The notes: generated by a model from the sequence alone, not told the origin. 64,000 nucleotides of DNA from Bryoerythrophyllum caledonicum (GCA_963971425.1 OZ020519.1:22360786-22424785); one strand, 5' to 3'. Shown: positions 35,966 to 48,019, counted from the stretch's first letter. Numbers and translations: made by a program.

Positions 35966-38522
35966 TGACCGTTGCATCATATTTTGAACTCATAGGTCTT
36001 ACATAACACACAATACTACATGTATATTTGTCATTCAAATTTATAAAATTTATGTACATACAAATAAGACTACAAAATGAATAGAAATTATACATTAGAA
36101 GATTATTTAAAAACATGAAAGTCTACAATTATGATAACTATCATAGGATGTGGCATATGGGACCTCTTTGTGTCAAAGTAATAGTTGCCTTGATAAGTTT
36201 TTATTTACTAATCTACTTGTGTTGGAAAGTATGCGACGGGGTTATATTTTCTCATCCAACGGGTAACTCATCTGCCTAGAATTTTGAGTGTATAGGTGTG
36301 CAACCTTCCTTAACTTGACAATCTTTATAAGTGAGATAGGAGAGTAATGATTGAAAGTTCTTGCTTGTAAGTGACGGTTTAGCTATTGGTAAAGACTCAT
36401 GCTTTCAATTCTATCTTGAACTCTTTGATTCTTCTATTGTGTTGTAAGAGACGTTTGATTTTAGTTTGCTTTGCTCTTTTTTCACTTAAAATTCCCTTTT
36501 CCATATTTACTTTGTTAGATCTCAAAATTGAGCTTGGGATAGTGAAGAAATTTTGTGAGTACTTAGTAAGATGTCATAAAGCGCATTTAAACGAAGAAAA
36601 CATAACAAGGCCTCAATCCATCCTACAATTTTTGCACAAGATGTGAGCAGTGGAACTTTGGGAGGGTTTCAAGTTTCTTTCCTAGACCGGCCACGGATTG
36701 AAATGCGCTAGGGTTCAAATTCCAAGGTACCCAATTCCGTTAAGACCTTAAAATTGTCTTTGAACAGCTTTCCTAAACCCATCTACTGCGACTTCATAAC
36801 TTTGGCAAAACAACTTTTTCAAAGTTTTGAAGGTGGATTTGGGGCTTGCAATAAAGCACGCATGTAGTGGAAAAGAGAATTATTGTATTAAAACTTTTTA
36901 AAACCCAACTTTTTACTTGTTAAAAATGGTATGAAGTTCAAATCTTGAAGTTTAATTGTAAGGGAATCTTGAGTCGGTTTGAACAAGATTTGTGCCAACA
37001 ATGTATAAAATTTGCCATTGAATCCAATTTTGTTGTTGTATTGAATTTTGGAGTGTTATTTTGCCCTGAATGGTGTTATTCATGGGTTAAATCGTGTTTC
37101 TAAACACCACTTCTAATTTTTCCAAAATCTTTGAAGTGTTTGATATAGAAAGACCCTATTAAGTATCATTTTTTGAGTGGCAGGTTTTGCAACTTGGTGA
37201 TTACTACTACACCCGCTTGCTAGTAGTTTTTTAAAAAATCGGCACCCTATGACCATAGATTTGGTATGATTTGCGGGAATTTCTTTTCTATGTTAATATA
37301 TTTTTGCGGTGTGAGAAAAGTTTAAAACTGGTGAAATTGGGGTTTAGAACACTCAAAATAAGATCTTTGAGTGGAAATGGATGAATGTAGATGAATGAAT
37401 AAATGTAGGTGGATGAATAGAGACGGATAATAGTTATTAGTGGTGGATCCCATATTGTTTGGCAGTTCAACCTCGGACAAGTATGTAACAGAGGAGCAAC
37501 CTAGATTTCATTAGGATTCACAACTTTGGATATATTATACAACAAATCGGTGCTCGTCACCGAGGAGGTGCATGGGGTGCTGCATTGGTAGTTCCTTTTG
37601 AAAACATTTAACTTTTTAAATATTTTTTGAGTTCTAAATTTTTTTTGGTTTTTTTAAATTTGAGATCTTTTTAAAAAGTGTACAATTTTATTTAGCACAT
37701 TTAGTGTCGAAAACATGATGGAAGATGGCATCTTTAAAATTGCTATAATAATTGAACTTTAGTCAATTAAGTTGCTACTTTTTGATTGTGTGTCATTTAG
37801 GGTCATTTCTTCATATTATTCCTAGAGTGTACTATAGTAGAACAATAAGGAATTTTCATATGTCCAGTACAGGACCTTAATACGATTCTTATATACTGTG
37901 AAAATATTTTGAAAATAAAGAGCAATAACCTTGCTTAACACCAACAAAAATGCCATCAACCAAGTGCTCCTTGGCACCAAAGAGGCTTACAAGTATCAGC
38001 TAGTATGGTATGCATGCAATTGACAATTGTGATGAAGGCTGAGTGAGCTCCGTATTTTATGGTGAGGGGGAGTGCGGGACTTAGTGTCAAATCAAACAAC
38101 ATAGGCCACAAAGAGTGCTGGACCTTGTCGAGATCCCCTATTTTGCATCTGATTTGATTATAGGGTTAGGCCTGGGAAGCAGGCTGTGTTGGAAAGGCTC
38201 ACAAGCTCCAGATCTCAGGTTTTAGTGAGGAGATCGAGGTACTTTGGAGTAGGATTTTGTGGAGAGTTTTAGATCTGAAAGCTTGGGGACTCGTGTTGGA
38301 CACAAATCTACTCTTCAAAGTACCAACATACCTGACCGCCCTAATCTGTGAGAGGTTCCGGATCTGCAAGCCGCCCACAAGTCCCACACCCTCCGAGCCA
38401 GCGCCACAGCATACAACATTGGAGGAAGAACCATCAAACTTGAGTCCAGGAGCTATCGCGCATCATATCAGGCTATTTCTTACCTACACACCTTCTTTTC
38501 ATTTTTTCTCATCTTAGTACTA
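35966..38522. other. AT-rich intergenic DNA; no recognised gene
   Basis: Only short frames are present. An ATGAATG-type microrepeat lies near 37376-37425. The 5' end of the large LINE may begin within the last few hundred bases, but no border or target duplication is evident. Confidence 0.4.
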
Positions 38523-39281
38523 GTGTGTTTTGCTTGCAGCTTCCTAGTACACTTTAAACTCACATCAACACCAACAGTATGCTCACTAGTGCACACACCT
38601 GACGATGAAGAATACAACACTCTCACACACATAAAATTTGCTCGCAAACAAAACGTTAGCGCACAAGTAAGGAAATGCCAATCTGTCCAACGCAATTTCA
38701 ATAAGAAGTCATACAGGCTAAGCACCATCCACCTAGCTTACACCGACATAGGCACATTGTCTAGACCTCTAACAGGAGATTCAGTATCTCCACAAGTGAA
38801 CGGACTCTGCAGCAATACAGGACTGTGTGCCGTATCGCTGTGTCGCAGCAGAGACCCCGACTCTGCAGATTTGAAGTCCACGATCAGAGGGCAAATACGC
38901 AATCTGCTGAGGGCCGCGAGCAAGACGAAACCCTACAAGGCAACGGAGTACATCAGAACAAGACCTCAACCGCACCTACAAAGCAGACCGAAGCAAAACA
39001 AAGACCAGCACCAACACACGCAAGATGGAAGCATCTCGCCTAACCCCGAATGCACACACTCCACAACAACAAATCTAGGTAAGTTTTCTAACACCCTCAA
39101 TTACTGTTGTTCATATATTCATGCTGAGAAGAAACATAACGTACATCATAACCACGAGATTAATAGAACTGAATCCATAGCATCCATAGCAGCAGTTCAT
39201 AACATCAAAAACACAAGAAGAAGCTGCTATACCCGCACTAAAAGTAAAAACCCTAACAAAATCCTACTAAACAAAAAATAA
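38523..39281 (+). CDS. Unrecognised 252-codon ORF in the LINE 5' region
   Basis: The open frame encodes a Cys-, Thr- and Asn-rich protein with no family that I recognise. Its codon pattern is not convincing, and several overlapping frames on both strands are also open between 38.5 and 40.1 kb. A good splice donor (AG|GTAAGT) sits at 39075. It may be the LINE 5' untranslated region, an extra ORF or chance. Low confidence that a protein is made. Confidence 0.25.
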   Translation: MCFACSFLVHFKLTSTPTVCSLVHTPDDEEYNTLTHIKFARKQNVSAQVRKCQSVQRNFNKKSYRLSTIHLAYTDIGTLSRPLTGDSVSPQVNGLCSNTGLCAVSLCRSRDPDSADLKSTIRGQIRNLLRAASKTKPYKATEYIRTRPQPHLQSRPKQNKDQHQHTQDGSISPNPECTHSTTTNLGKFSNTLNYCCSYIHAEKKHNVHHNHEINRTESIASIAAVHNIKNTRRSCYTRTKSKNPNKILLNKK

Positions 39282-39967
39282 AACAGCGTAATCAGCCAGT
39301 AGACAAAGTAAGGCAGTACGTACCTGTGCTTCGAAAAAATCTGGTCTGGATCCTAAGCTGCAGCCAGTACCAAGGAGATTCGACCCAAAAGCGCCTCGGA
39401 CAATGGTGCCGTAGCCAACCTGCACGGGGAGTGAAGAAAATCAGCAAACATTGCCGCCAGCCCAAAGACGAAGACACCGACACGACCAACACGAATCAAG
39501 ACTACGTAAACACCGAAGAGGACAATAGAGGAAGGAGCTGCAGGACGAAACCAAGCAAGAAGTAGCTGTCAAGGAAAGAAGGGACTCTACACAAGCAAGA
39601 CGAAGCCGAAGAACCGCAGAGGCCACCCAAGAAGACCGAAACCAAGACAAAGTCGAAGACGAGCCGCGAGACCAGAAACAGGAGGCAGGAAGCAAGAGAG
39701 CGCGAGAAAGAGGCTGCAGCAACAAGCCCGAGCGAGAGAACCCAACACAACAAGACCAAGACACATCAAGATCAGGAACGAGCAACAACAAGACCAAGAA
39801 AAAGAAGTCCGAAGAAGCGAAGACCGAAAACAAACAATCAGGAGCAGCGAGGTCAAGAGCGAGTACGCGAAACGAAGAACCAAGTGCACCAAGACCAAGA
39901 ACGCGAAACATACACTGCAAGATCAGGAATCGCGAGGCGGCTAACGGGAGGCAGCGAGACCAAGTGG
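39282..39967 (+). other. LINE 5' region, purine-rich, no supported ORF
   Basis: The plus strand is rich in A and G (AGAAGA-, CGAAGAC-like words). The reverse strand is therefore open over long distances, but the implied proteins are low-complexity Leu/Ser/Cys strings and look like shadows. Probably 5' untranslated region. Confidence 0.4.
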
Positions 39968-41854
39968 ATGTCAGCAGGAACATTTCCCCGCAGCCACAGC
40001 CCCGGGCGAGAGCAGAGGAGCGAACCCCCGAAGCCACAACCCCGGGCGATTACGAGGAGCGACCCCCCGAAGCCACAGCCCCGGGCGAGAGCAGAACGCG
40101 CAAACAAGACTTATACGGGCCTCCCCTGCTCGGCGAGAGCGGGGCTCCTCCTGAATTGGGCCGAAAGAACTGCAGGAGAGGCGGAGGTCAGAACTATACG
40201 GGACGCCCCAGTGGCAAACGGCTACCCAGCCAGCATGGCAGGGAGCTCCAGAAGGACTGGCTGCAGCAGCGTCGACATGAAAGGCCTGGAGGAAAGTCCC
40301 ATCAGAGCACCATCAAAGGGTACAACGGAAGCCAGCAGCCACAAGAAGAACAAAGTCTCGATCACGCAAAAAGGTAAGTCACTACACGAAACAGACTCAC
40401 CAAAGTTCAAATTTTGGTTGGGTTTCCAGGACATGGAGACCTTGGCATTGGAGGACGGTGCCGAAGAATTGTACAGCAGTGAATCCATAGAGGACATGGT
40501 CACACGTGGAATGAAGGCGGAGGAAGCTATGGAGGTATGCAACGCAAGAGTGGCCTTCCCCCGAATTCCACAACTACTTTACCCCATGGTAACAAGCGAT
40601 AGAATGGGCCAACATTTCAACATCACCCAAGTCTCCGTTGACATCAAAACTAGTGAGAATTCTGGCCTCTCCCTTGACTTTCACATTGCCATCTTCTTTA
40701 AAACACCTAAAAACCCACTCATGCATGATGTAGTTAAAAAAATGGTTGTAGAGAGACTAAAGAAAATGAACATAGCCTTAGGAGAAGACCTTATCGATCC
40801 GATTGCTATCCAATGCTTAAGCATTAAGAATGGGAAAACTAAAGGGATTTGGGCCGATAACATTAAGTTGCATCTCGTCAAACCGGAGATTGATGGGCTA
40901 ATGCTACTCAAAGGCCTTAGGCCTTTTATTCTAACCATTGATGATGAATGTGTAGTTGGAAAAGTGTGCAAGTCCTATCATGGCATTGCCAAAGGATCTA
41001 ACCTCTCCGTGAAGATCAAGTGTGACACTTTGATAGGAGTTTCCGCTCAAGTAGTGTTTAAGGAGATACTTGGCAATAGCTTCCATCGTGGCCACAAGTT
41101 TGAGATCTCGGGCGTCCAAAAAATGATTGGAGACTCACATGCCTTTGTCATTGCCACTACCCCCCAACAAGTGAAGAAAATATTAGCACACCACATCACC
41201 ATGCGAAGTGAAGTCTTGGAAGCAAGACAAGTCCTTGACACCAAAGGACCAAAAGGTATTTTCGAAACCAAAGCCCGAAAAGATGCTTTAACACTCACCT
41301 TATCTCCCCTTCCTATTCGTTTGGACCTCGCAAACACTACCCATGAAATATACAAAGTCATGGGAGGTACTAATGTGCGCTCTATTTGGTTTCATAGGGA
41401 CAATGGCACTCACCACAATGGTAGTGCAAACGTCCTTTGTGCTAACCCAATAGTGTATAGGACTTTTGTGAAGAAGACTCACAAAATAGGGGGGAACTTT
41501 GTGGATTTCGCACCACATAGAAGAAGCTTAGAGGGGGTAGACCCTCCCACCGCCGAACAAGTGAAGGAGTTTGGGTTTGAAGACATCAACACCGCAATTG
41601 TCAACACCATCACCACGTTCAACATGCAAGAGAAGAATGAGCACATCACCAAGAAGGACATGGTGGAGTTATTGGAAGAGAACAACAAGAAACTAAGACA
41701 AGAGAGCAAGGAGTACACCGACAAACTACACGACGAATTGAAGACTCAAATGGAAGGCATCCAAGAATCAATGTTAGCCACCCTCCAAAGTATGAGAGCA
41801 TTCACGGGAAGAATCAACAATCCAAGAATTGAAGAAAACCGGCCAAACATGTGA
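39968..41854 (+). CDS. LINE ORF1 protein with C-terminal coiled coil
   Basis: The first ATG in the frame is 39968; the frame is open from 39884 and ends at TGA 41852. The first 150 residues are basic, Pro/Gly/Ser-rich and partly made of repeats, so a later ATG (for example 40434, METLALEDG) is also possible. The middle is a well-structured globular stretch (FHIAIFFKTPKNPLMHD, DDECVVGKVCKSYHG) that I cannot assign. The last 80 residues (KKDMVELLEENNKKLRQESK and following) have strong heptad character and should form a coiled coil, as in many LINE ORF1 proteins that bind RNA as oligomers. Base composition is normal here and changes abruptly just after the stop. The frame is intact. Confidence 0.65.
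   Translation: MSAGTFPRSHSPGREQRSEPPKPQPRAITRSDPPKPQPRARAERANKTYTGLPCSARAGLLLNWAERTAGEAEVRTIRDAPVANGYPASMAGSSRRTGCSSVDMKGLEESPIRAPSKGTTEASSHKKNKVSITQKGKSLHETDSPKFKFWLGFQDMETLALEDGAEELYSSESIEDMVTRGMKAEEAMEVCNARVAFPRIPQLLYPMVTSDRMGQHFNITQVSVDIKTSENSGLSLDFHIAIFFKTPKNPLMHDVVKKMVVERLKKMNIALGEDLIDPIAIQCLSIKNGKTKGIWADNIKLHLVKPEIDGLMLLKGLRPFILTIDDECVVGKVCKSYHGIAKGSNLSVKIKCDTLIGVSAQVVFKEILGNSFHRGHKFEISGVQKMIGDSHAFVIATTPQQVKKILAHHITMRSEVLEARQVLDTKGPKGIFETKARKDALTLTLSPLPIRLDLANTTHEIYKVMGGTNVRSIWFHRDNGTHHNGSANVLCANPIVYRTFVKKTHKIGGNFVDFAPHRRSLEGVDPPTAEQVKEFGFEDINTAIVNTITTFNMQEKNEHITKKDMVELLEENNKKLRQESKEYTDKLHDELKTQMEGIQESMLATLQSMRAFTGRINNPRIEENRPNM
39993..40095 (+). repeat. GC-rich tandem repeat of about 35-40 bp, 2.5 units
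   Basis: The phrase CCACAGCCCCGGGCGA followed by GAGGAGCGAACCCCCGAAG repeats with small changes. In the ORF1 frame it encodes Pro-Gly-Arg-rich repeats. It is much more GC-rich than its surroundings. Confidence 0.8.
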
Positions 41855-43500
41855 GCTCCAAGGACTACATAGTAAAACACATCTCTTCTATAGCATACTA
41901 CAAAATACGATACGAAGTAGTGTATTCATTTAGAAATATAATTAAATACATACTAGCATACAAGTACATAAATACAAAACAAATACACCATACTAAAAAC
42001 TATACACAAAACATACACATCACTAGAATATGTAGACTATACCACATAGGGTACCGTACAAAAAATATATATTGTATTCAATACTACATTCAATACAAAT
42101 ACTATACCGAACACCTCAAAGACTACTCTCAAGACTATACAAATAATTACTATCTATACAAAAGGATACTTTGTAAAATATACACAAAACTCAAATTAAC
42201 ACCATACTATACGACATTTAGTACAAAATATGATAATAATACTAGTACATACACCGCTAACTATAGTGATACATCTACGAATACAAATATCGGTACAAAT
42301 GCTAATACGTATATCCGTTCGTATATTGGTATGATCCCTGATAAATATATTGGTACATATATGTATACTAATACGTACACTAATAAATATACCGAAATAC
42401 ATACTAATACCAATACTAATACAAATACCGGTCCAAATACTAATACAAATACTAACATAAATACTAACATAAATATGGACACACACACCAAGACAAATAT
42501 TGAGGCACATACCCATACAAACTTACATATAAATACTAACATAAAACCAAACACAACTACATATATACAAAAATATACAAAGACAACCACACACCATCAA
42601 AAAAAAAACAACAACAACAACAACAACAACAACAAAAACAACAACATATACAAAGACGAATACACACAATCAAATAAACAAAAAAGAAAATACCAAAGCC
42701 ACATACAAAACCAAAAAACTCTAAAACAAAACTTCAAACCCATCTATTACAAAACACTAATACTAAATATGTATACCAATATAAAACCAAATACAACCAC
42801 ATCTACACACCCAATATACAAAGACAACCACACAACATCAAAAAATACATACATACACACATACAAAGAAGAATACATACAATCAAATAAACAAAAAATA
42901 AAAAACCAAAGCCACATACAAAAACAAAAAATTCCAAAACAAAACAAAAAACCCATCTACTACAAGATACTAACACTAAATGGAAAAGACATAGAGACTA
43001 ACCCAAGACCCATGCCAAACGCTCTAAAAAGGCACCTTGCCTTGCACAAAAAGAATACCAAAACATATTTTTTACCAAACACCATAAAACTACAACCCGA
43101 ATACGTGCACATAGCCCAAAAACGTGCCCCCCTCTCTAAAACAACACACACAACACATCAACAATATAATGACACATACCCATTTATCGCCATATACTTA
43201 AATCAAAATAATAAACACCCTCCATCCCACATTTTTTACGCCCTAGGAAACCATGAAAAATCAATATACAAGGTATCATACGTTTTTTTTTTACATAGTC
43301 AAGCCATACCTTCCTCAATTAAAACAATAAAACTAAAATTCCCCTACCTCCCTAACACTAGTATCAATGAATCAATGAATATAAATAATGAAATACATAC
43401 TGATACAAACACCAAAACAAACACCTTTTTAAAACCCAACATAAATAGTAACACAACTGCATACGAAAGTGACTTAAATACCCCGCAAATACCAACATAA
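41851..43500 (+). CDS. Low-complexity LINE ORF with degenerate 2A segment
   Basis: This frame overlaps the ORF1 stop in the -1 frame and has no good ATG at its start. It encodes Tyr/Lys/Ile/Asn-rich sequence, then long Asn-Thr repeats and a poly-Asn run, then two tandem copies of a segment (about 42538-42768 and 42769-42985) ending KPIYYK. After the second copy comes GKDIETNPRPMPNALKRH, which parallels the intact GGDIETNPGPMPNILKRH of the next ORF. The stretch 42988-43370 is a shortened diverged duplicate of 43857-44410. Its low complexity means that part of it may be non-coding. It could join ORF2 by a -1 shift near 43473-43500. Confidence 0.4.
   Translation: MSSKDYIVKHISSIAYYKIRYEVVYSFRNIIKYILAYKYINTKQIHHTKNYTQNIHITRICRLYHIGYRTKNIYCIQYYIQYKYYTEHLKDYSQDYTNNYYLYKRILCKIYTKLKLTPYYTTFSTKYDNNTSTYTANYSDTSTNTNIGTNANTYIRSYIGMIPDKYIGTYMYTNTYTNKYTEIHTNTNTNTNTGPNTNTNTNINTNINMDTHTKTNIEAHTHTNLHINTNIKPNTTTYIQKYTKTTTHHQKKNNNNNNNNNKNNNIYKDEYTQSNKQKRKYQSHIQNQKTLKQNFKPIYYKTLILNMYTNIKPNTTTSTHPIYKDNHTTSKNTYIHTYKEEYIQSNKQKIKNQSHIQKQKIPKQNKKPIYYKILTLNGKDIETNPRPMPNALKRHLALHKKNTKTYFLPNTIKLQPEYVHIAQKRAPLSKTTHTTHQQYNDTYPFIAIYLNQNNKHPPSHIFYALGNHEKSIYKVSYVFFLHSQAIPSSIKTIKLKFPYLPNTSINESMNINNEIHTDTNTKTNTFLKPNINSNTTAYESDLNTPQIPT
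42988..43014 (+). other. Degenerate 2A motif DIETNPRP
   Basis: The codons read D-I-E-T-N-P-R-P-M. The key Gly of NPGP is Arg (AGA at 43006-43008; one G-to-A change from GGA). Ribosome skipping at 2A needs NPG|P, so this copy should be inactive. Confidence 0.8.
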
Positions 43501-45860
43501 ACCCATATACAAATATCTTTACACATAATATTCACATATTCAAAAAACCAAACACAATCACAAAAATAGACAAACAAACATACACACACCTACACATCAT
43601 TAATAAAACAACAACCACTAAACAAATAAACACACAAGCACAAAACTGGTTAAAAATCAATTCAACTACACCCACTATAGAAATCAATAACAAAAAATTC
43701 ATTACCCACATACTAAATATAAACAACCACCTCCCGCCAAACAAACAAGACCTTAATAACATAACTAAGTCTAAAACAACTACTATACAAAAAATAAAAA
43801 CGCTAACATACAATACTAAACAAACACATAACAAACTCTTACTACTTCTAGGAGGAGACATAGAAACCAACCCCGGACCCATGCCAAATATACTAAAAAG
43901 GCACCCTACATCACACAAGAAAAATGCCAAAATATACTTCATACCTAATACCATAAAACTACAACCGGAATATGAACACATTGCAAAATCCTTTGCACCC
44001 TTTTTAAAAAACACACATACATTACACCACACACATAACACCACACACCCAAACATTGCCCAATACATACAACAAAAAAATACGGATCCACCTCCCGACA
44101 TTCTATATGCACTGATAATCACTACTCACCCAAACATCGATAAATGTAACCATCTCTTATACCCACAAAATTTGAACACAATTACATGGGCCAATACACT
44201 TCTACAAACTCTACAAAACTTACAAAATCCACCAGAACGACACATTTTCACTATACACCCGTATACTAAATTCCTAGTAGACAACCAAAATATTATAAAA
44301 CATGAGAACTCAATACATAAAAAATTATACGACTTCTTACATAGTCAAAACATACCACCCCCAAATAATATAATAAAACAAAAATTCCCTTACCTCCCTA
44401 ACAACCTCATAAACAAAACACTAAAATGTCTAGACCCTATACCAGAATACACCCACCCACCCACACCTCTTCCCTACATCCCTCCTCAAAATCAAAACAT
44501 TAGATCAAACCAAGAAAAAACATATATAATCACATGGAATGCCTCCTCACTAGACATTGCCCTTCTTAGCTTACAAACTTTAGTCACAAACACAGACACA
44601 CCACCAGCCCTTATTGTAATACAAGAAACAAAACTAACCGCCACAAAATCCACAAAATATACACAAAATTTATTTCAAAACTATAAACTCATCTTTAACA
44701 ATACACATACACTTACAAGATGCATGCAACAACGGAGACCATACACTCCGGGCCGAGGTGGCTTCCTTGCATTAATACACAAAAAATATACATTCCCAGG
44801 CAACATCAACAAAATCCCTACCCCAATGCACATATCACCATACATTCAAATAATCAAAATCGCTAATCACCCACTACAACCGTGGTTAATCTTTCACATG
44901 TATATGCCATCCCATCCTAAAGATACTAGATTTCTCTTAGATATACAAAACACTATTACATCCCAAATTAATAATAATCCCAATCATACATACCTATTAT
45001 GCGGAGACTTCAACAGAGACATAGCGTTAATTGGCCGCCAAAATGGAAACCATCACACCCCCCCTCAAAACCTAGATTACCAATGGCGTCGCTTCACAGA
45101 AAACTTAAACTTCACAAATATCATTACCGATACACAATTCTCTAAACATGGTGGCTATAATTACAGTGATTGGAGTCTAATAGATGGATTCTATATAAAT
45201 ACAAACAACAATACACAATGCACCTCCTCAACAAACAAAGATATTATTCTCAACTCGGACCACTCACCCGTACAATTGCACATCCCAAATAACACACTAA
45301 TTAGTAGAACTCCTATAACCCTAAACAAAGACACTATACGTATACTCAACCCCATCCCAAAATCCAACATAGAAAAATTCAACACAAAATTCTTCGAAGA
45401 AAACTCCGTACAAATAGACTCCCTCATAAACACTCTTGAAAATAATAGTCAATTAACACAAGCACAATGGCAAGAAGCATGCCACACCCTAGACAAACTC
45501 ATCAAAAAAATCTCTGACACACTAGAACAAACTTGTAGAGCACACCCAATACCTCAAATGACAAACAAAACTTCTCAACAATGCGGGTACCTACCCCGCA
45601 AACTCTCTAAAACTTGGAAACAACACTTAACCACATACCATACCATACGCAAAACCATTAGAATTGTAAAAAACAACCCTCAATGGCGTAACCACCCAAT
45701 ATACAATGAACTACTAACTCTACAACACATCCAAATCCCTACCCCGCCGCCCCCAGACTTTCCCCACGATACATGGATAAATGATATCGCGCTAATTGCA
45801 AAAAATGCCAACATACAAACCCGGAAAGTAATCACAAAATACACCAAAGAAAACATTTAA
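43473..45860 (+). pseudogene. LINE ORF2 N-terminal part: 2A peptide and APE endonuclease
   Basis: The frame is open from 43473 to a TAA at 45858. Residues 128-136 are GDIETNPGP (43854-43880), an intact class-1 2A motif preceded by KLLLLLG; the first Met of the frame directly follows at 43881. The APE-type endonuclease spans about 44520-45290 with TWNASS (Asn at 44538), QETKL (Glu at 44625), GDFN (45003-45014), SLIDGFY and NSDHSPV (45252-45269). All recognisable catalytic positions are present. The enzyme would nick target DNA to prime reverse transcription. The TAA at 45858 falls where Gln (CAA) fits, and a run of nine A at 45911-45919 marks a frameshift into the RT frame (reading KVFKNLESPPMD). 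In an intact relative this would be continuous with the RT. Confidence 0.85.
43854..43880 (+). other. Intact 2A ribosome-skipping motif GDIETNPG|P
   Basis: Codons for G-D-I-E-T-N-P-G-P run 43854-43880, directly before an ATG. It fits the 2A consensus D-(V/I)-E-x-N-P-G|P with the usual hydrophobic Leu run upstream. 2A motifs are known from the N-terminal part of some non-LTR retrotransposons (trypanosome L1Tc/ingi, animal CR1/L2-type elements). Confidence 0.88.
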
Positions 45861-45946
45861 AAAGCCATCTCAAAATACAGACAACTATACGAAATTAGCC
45901 CCAAAAAATTAAAAAAAAAGTCTTTAAAAACCTTGAATCCCCGCCA

Positions 45947-48019
45947 ATGGACTGTATCACAGATCAATATAATAATATTCTAACTAGCCTCGAAGACATT
46001 GCGAATGAAATATTTAACCAACAAACAAAAACCAATAGACCAACAGTACCAACATGTAATTATCAGCCACAACATACAATAGAATGTACATGTGCAGCAC
46101 GCCAATACCCATGGCATGACCTGGACGGATATACTCTTGACAAACGGGGCGAACCAGAAATTCCAATACATAAATACTTCAACAGAGCCACATACGACAC
46201 ATGCCTTCAAAATCTTGGAAATAATAAAGCCCCAGGCCCAGACCGCATACCAAACTCAATACTCAAAAACATGCCTCCAAGATTTCATAAACTTTTATTC
46301 CTATTCTTCTCTCACTGCTATAAACAAAAACAAATACCAAACTCATGGAAAACAAGCACAACAATTTTACTATACAAAAAAGGCGACTCGTCAATGCTAC
46401 CCAACCATAGGCCAATTGTACTAGCTAACACAATATATAAACTCTTTACCAGTACACTCACCTCCATATTATCCTCATACGGTGAAAAATTCAAAATCCT
46501 ACATGATAGTCAAGAAGGATTTAGAGCAGAGAGAAGTACCGCACGACAAATACAAACTATAATAGCCACGCTAGAAGACGCAAAATTTACTAACCAAGAT
46601 ATATACATACTATACGTGGACTTAAAAAATGCCTTTGGCTCAATTGACCATGCCCGACTTCTAGCAATAATGATAGACCTTGGGTATCCAAAAGATGCAA
46701 CTACACTTGTTGGAAACATCTATTCTCAATCATCTACTTGTTATACCGGTGAACACGTTGGAAAAACAAAACCTATACCCATCCAAAGAGGAACTATACA
46801 AGGGGACACCCTCAGCCCATACCTATTCATTATATTTTTAGAACCACTACTCAGATGGCTAGAAAGAGGCAATTACGGGTACACTTTTGGCACATCACAG
46901 GTCACAATAAACTCCGCCGCATACGCGGATGATCTAGCCACCATAACTAACAAAATCAAATCAATCCAGATACAACTAAACAAAATTGATAGATATTGTA
47001 AATGGGCCGGTATGGACGTAGGTGTCCCAAAATGTGCCGCTACCGGATGCCCAAACAAATCCAAATTGAACCCTACCACTTTCAAAGCCCTAATGTAAGC
47101 CTCGAACATCAATTACCGCAATCAACCGATCCCCATACTACACCAAAATGAACCATACATATACTTGGGTACAAACCTTGTTCCCTCACTAAAATGGAAA
47201 ATCCAAATCCACACCACAGCGACGAAACTCATCAAACAGTGCAAAGAACTAACAACATGCCCAACCACCATGAAACAAAAAATAAAAATGGTGGATACCG
47301 TACTACGCCCAGGGGTGGCATACAGTTTCTACAATGTACCATACTCTATACTAGCTATCAAAAAACTTGATAAAAAAATAATAGCCATACAAAAAACCAT
47401 ATGTGGACTACCAAAATGTATGTCAAATGCAATAACCCAACTTCCACATAACCTATTTGGACTAGAAGCTTTCTCCCTCAAAAACGCATATCTCCGATGT
47501 ATAGGCGAACAACTGCAAAATGCTTTAAACAATAAAGGAAGGCTTGGAAAAATATACATTGGACTAACTCATTATGTCCTTGCCCAATATGGTGGCACCG
47601 AAAACATACCCAGAATTAAAAAAGGTGACTGCTTAAGATCACCAATAACACGAACATTCTTCTCATTAAAACATATAGCTAAAGTCCACCTTAAAAGTAC
47701 ACTCCCAAACTTCCTCATTAATCCTACAACACTAGAAATACTATGGCGCCAAGAAACACTAAACCACAACACACTAAATGCCCAACTCTCCCAAAAGCTC
47801 CTACAAAAGCTCCTCTCAAAAAATATTTTTGAACTAAACCAAATTACTTTATCCAACGGCACACACATCATGAACAATGAGGACTTCAAAACCTACCATT
47901 TCACCCCATCCAAACTAATAAAAAACGCCCTAAATATTGCTAAACAACTATTTTGCCACCCTACTTGCCCCACTACATGTCACACTCCTTGTAACATACA
48001 TCCCTACTCACATACTTAA
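45947..48019 (+). pseudogene. LINE ORF2 reverse transcriptase and thumb region
   Basis: The RT shows NNKAPGPDRIPNSIL (motif 1), LYKKGD...NHRPIVLAN (motif 2), DSQEGFRAERST, VDLKNAFGSIDH (motif A), QGDTLSPYLFIIFLEPLL, and YADDLA (Asp codons at 46928-46933). These are the palm residues that copy element RNA into DNA. A TAA at 47096-47098 interrupts the frame just after the palm, between ALM and ASNINY, again where CAA would fit. The frame resumes to 48019 with the thumb and connector. Near 48010 the reading continues in another frame (ILKDSFITLNNS... to 48350), so there is a second frameshift. Confidence 0.87.

Noticed and set aside
39441..40107. Long minus-strand ORFs
   Set aside because: They encode Leu/Ser/Cys-rich low-complexity strings opposite purine-rich plus-strand sequence and overlap the ORF1 region; they look like compositional shadows.
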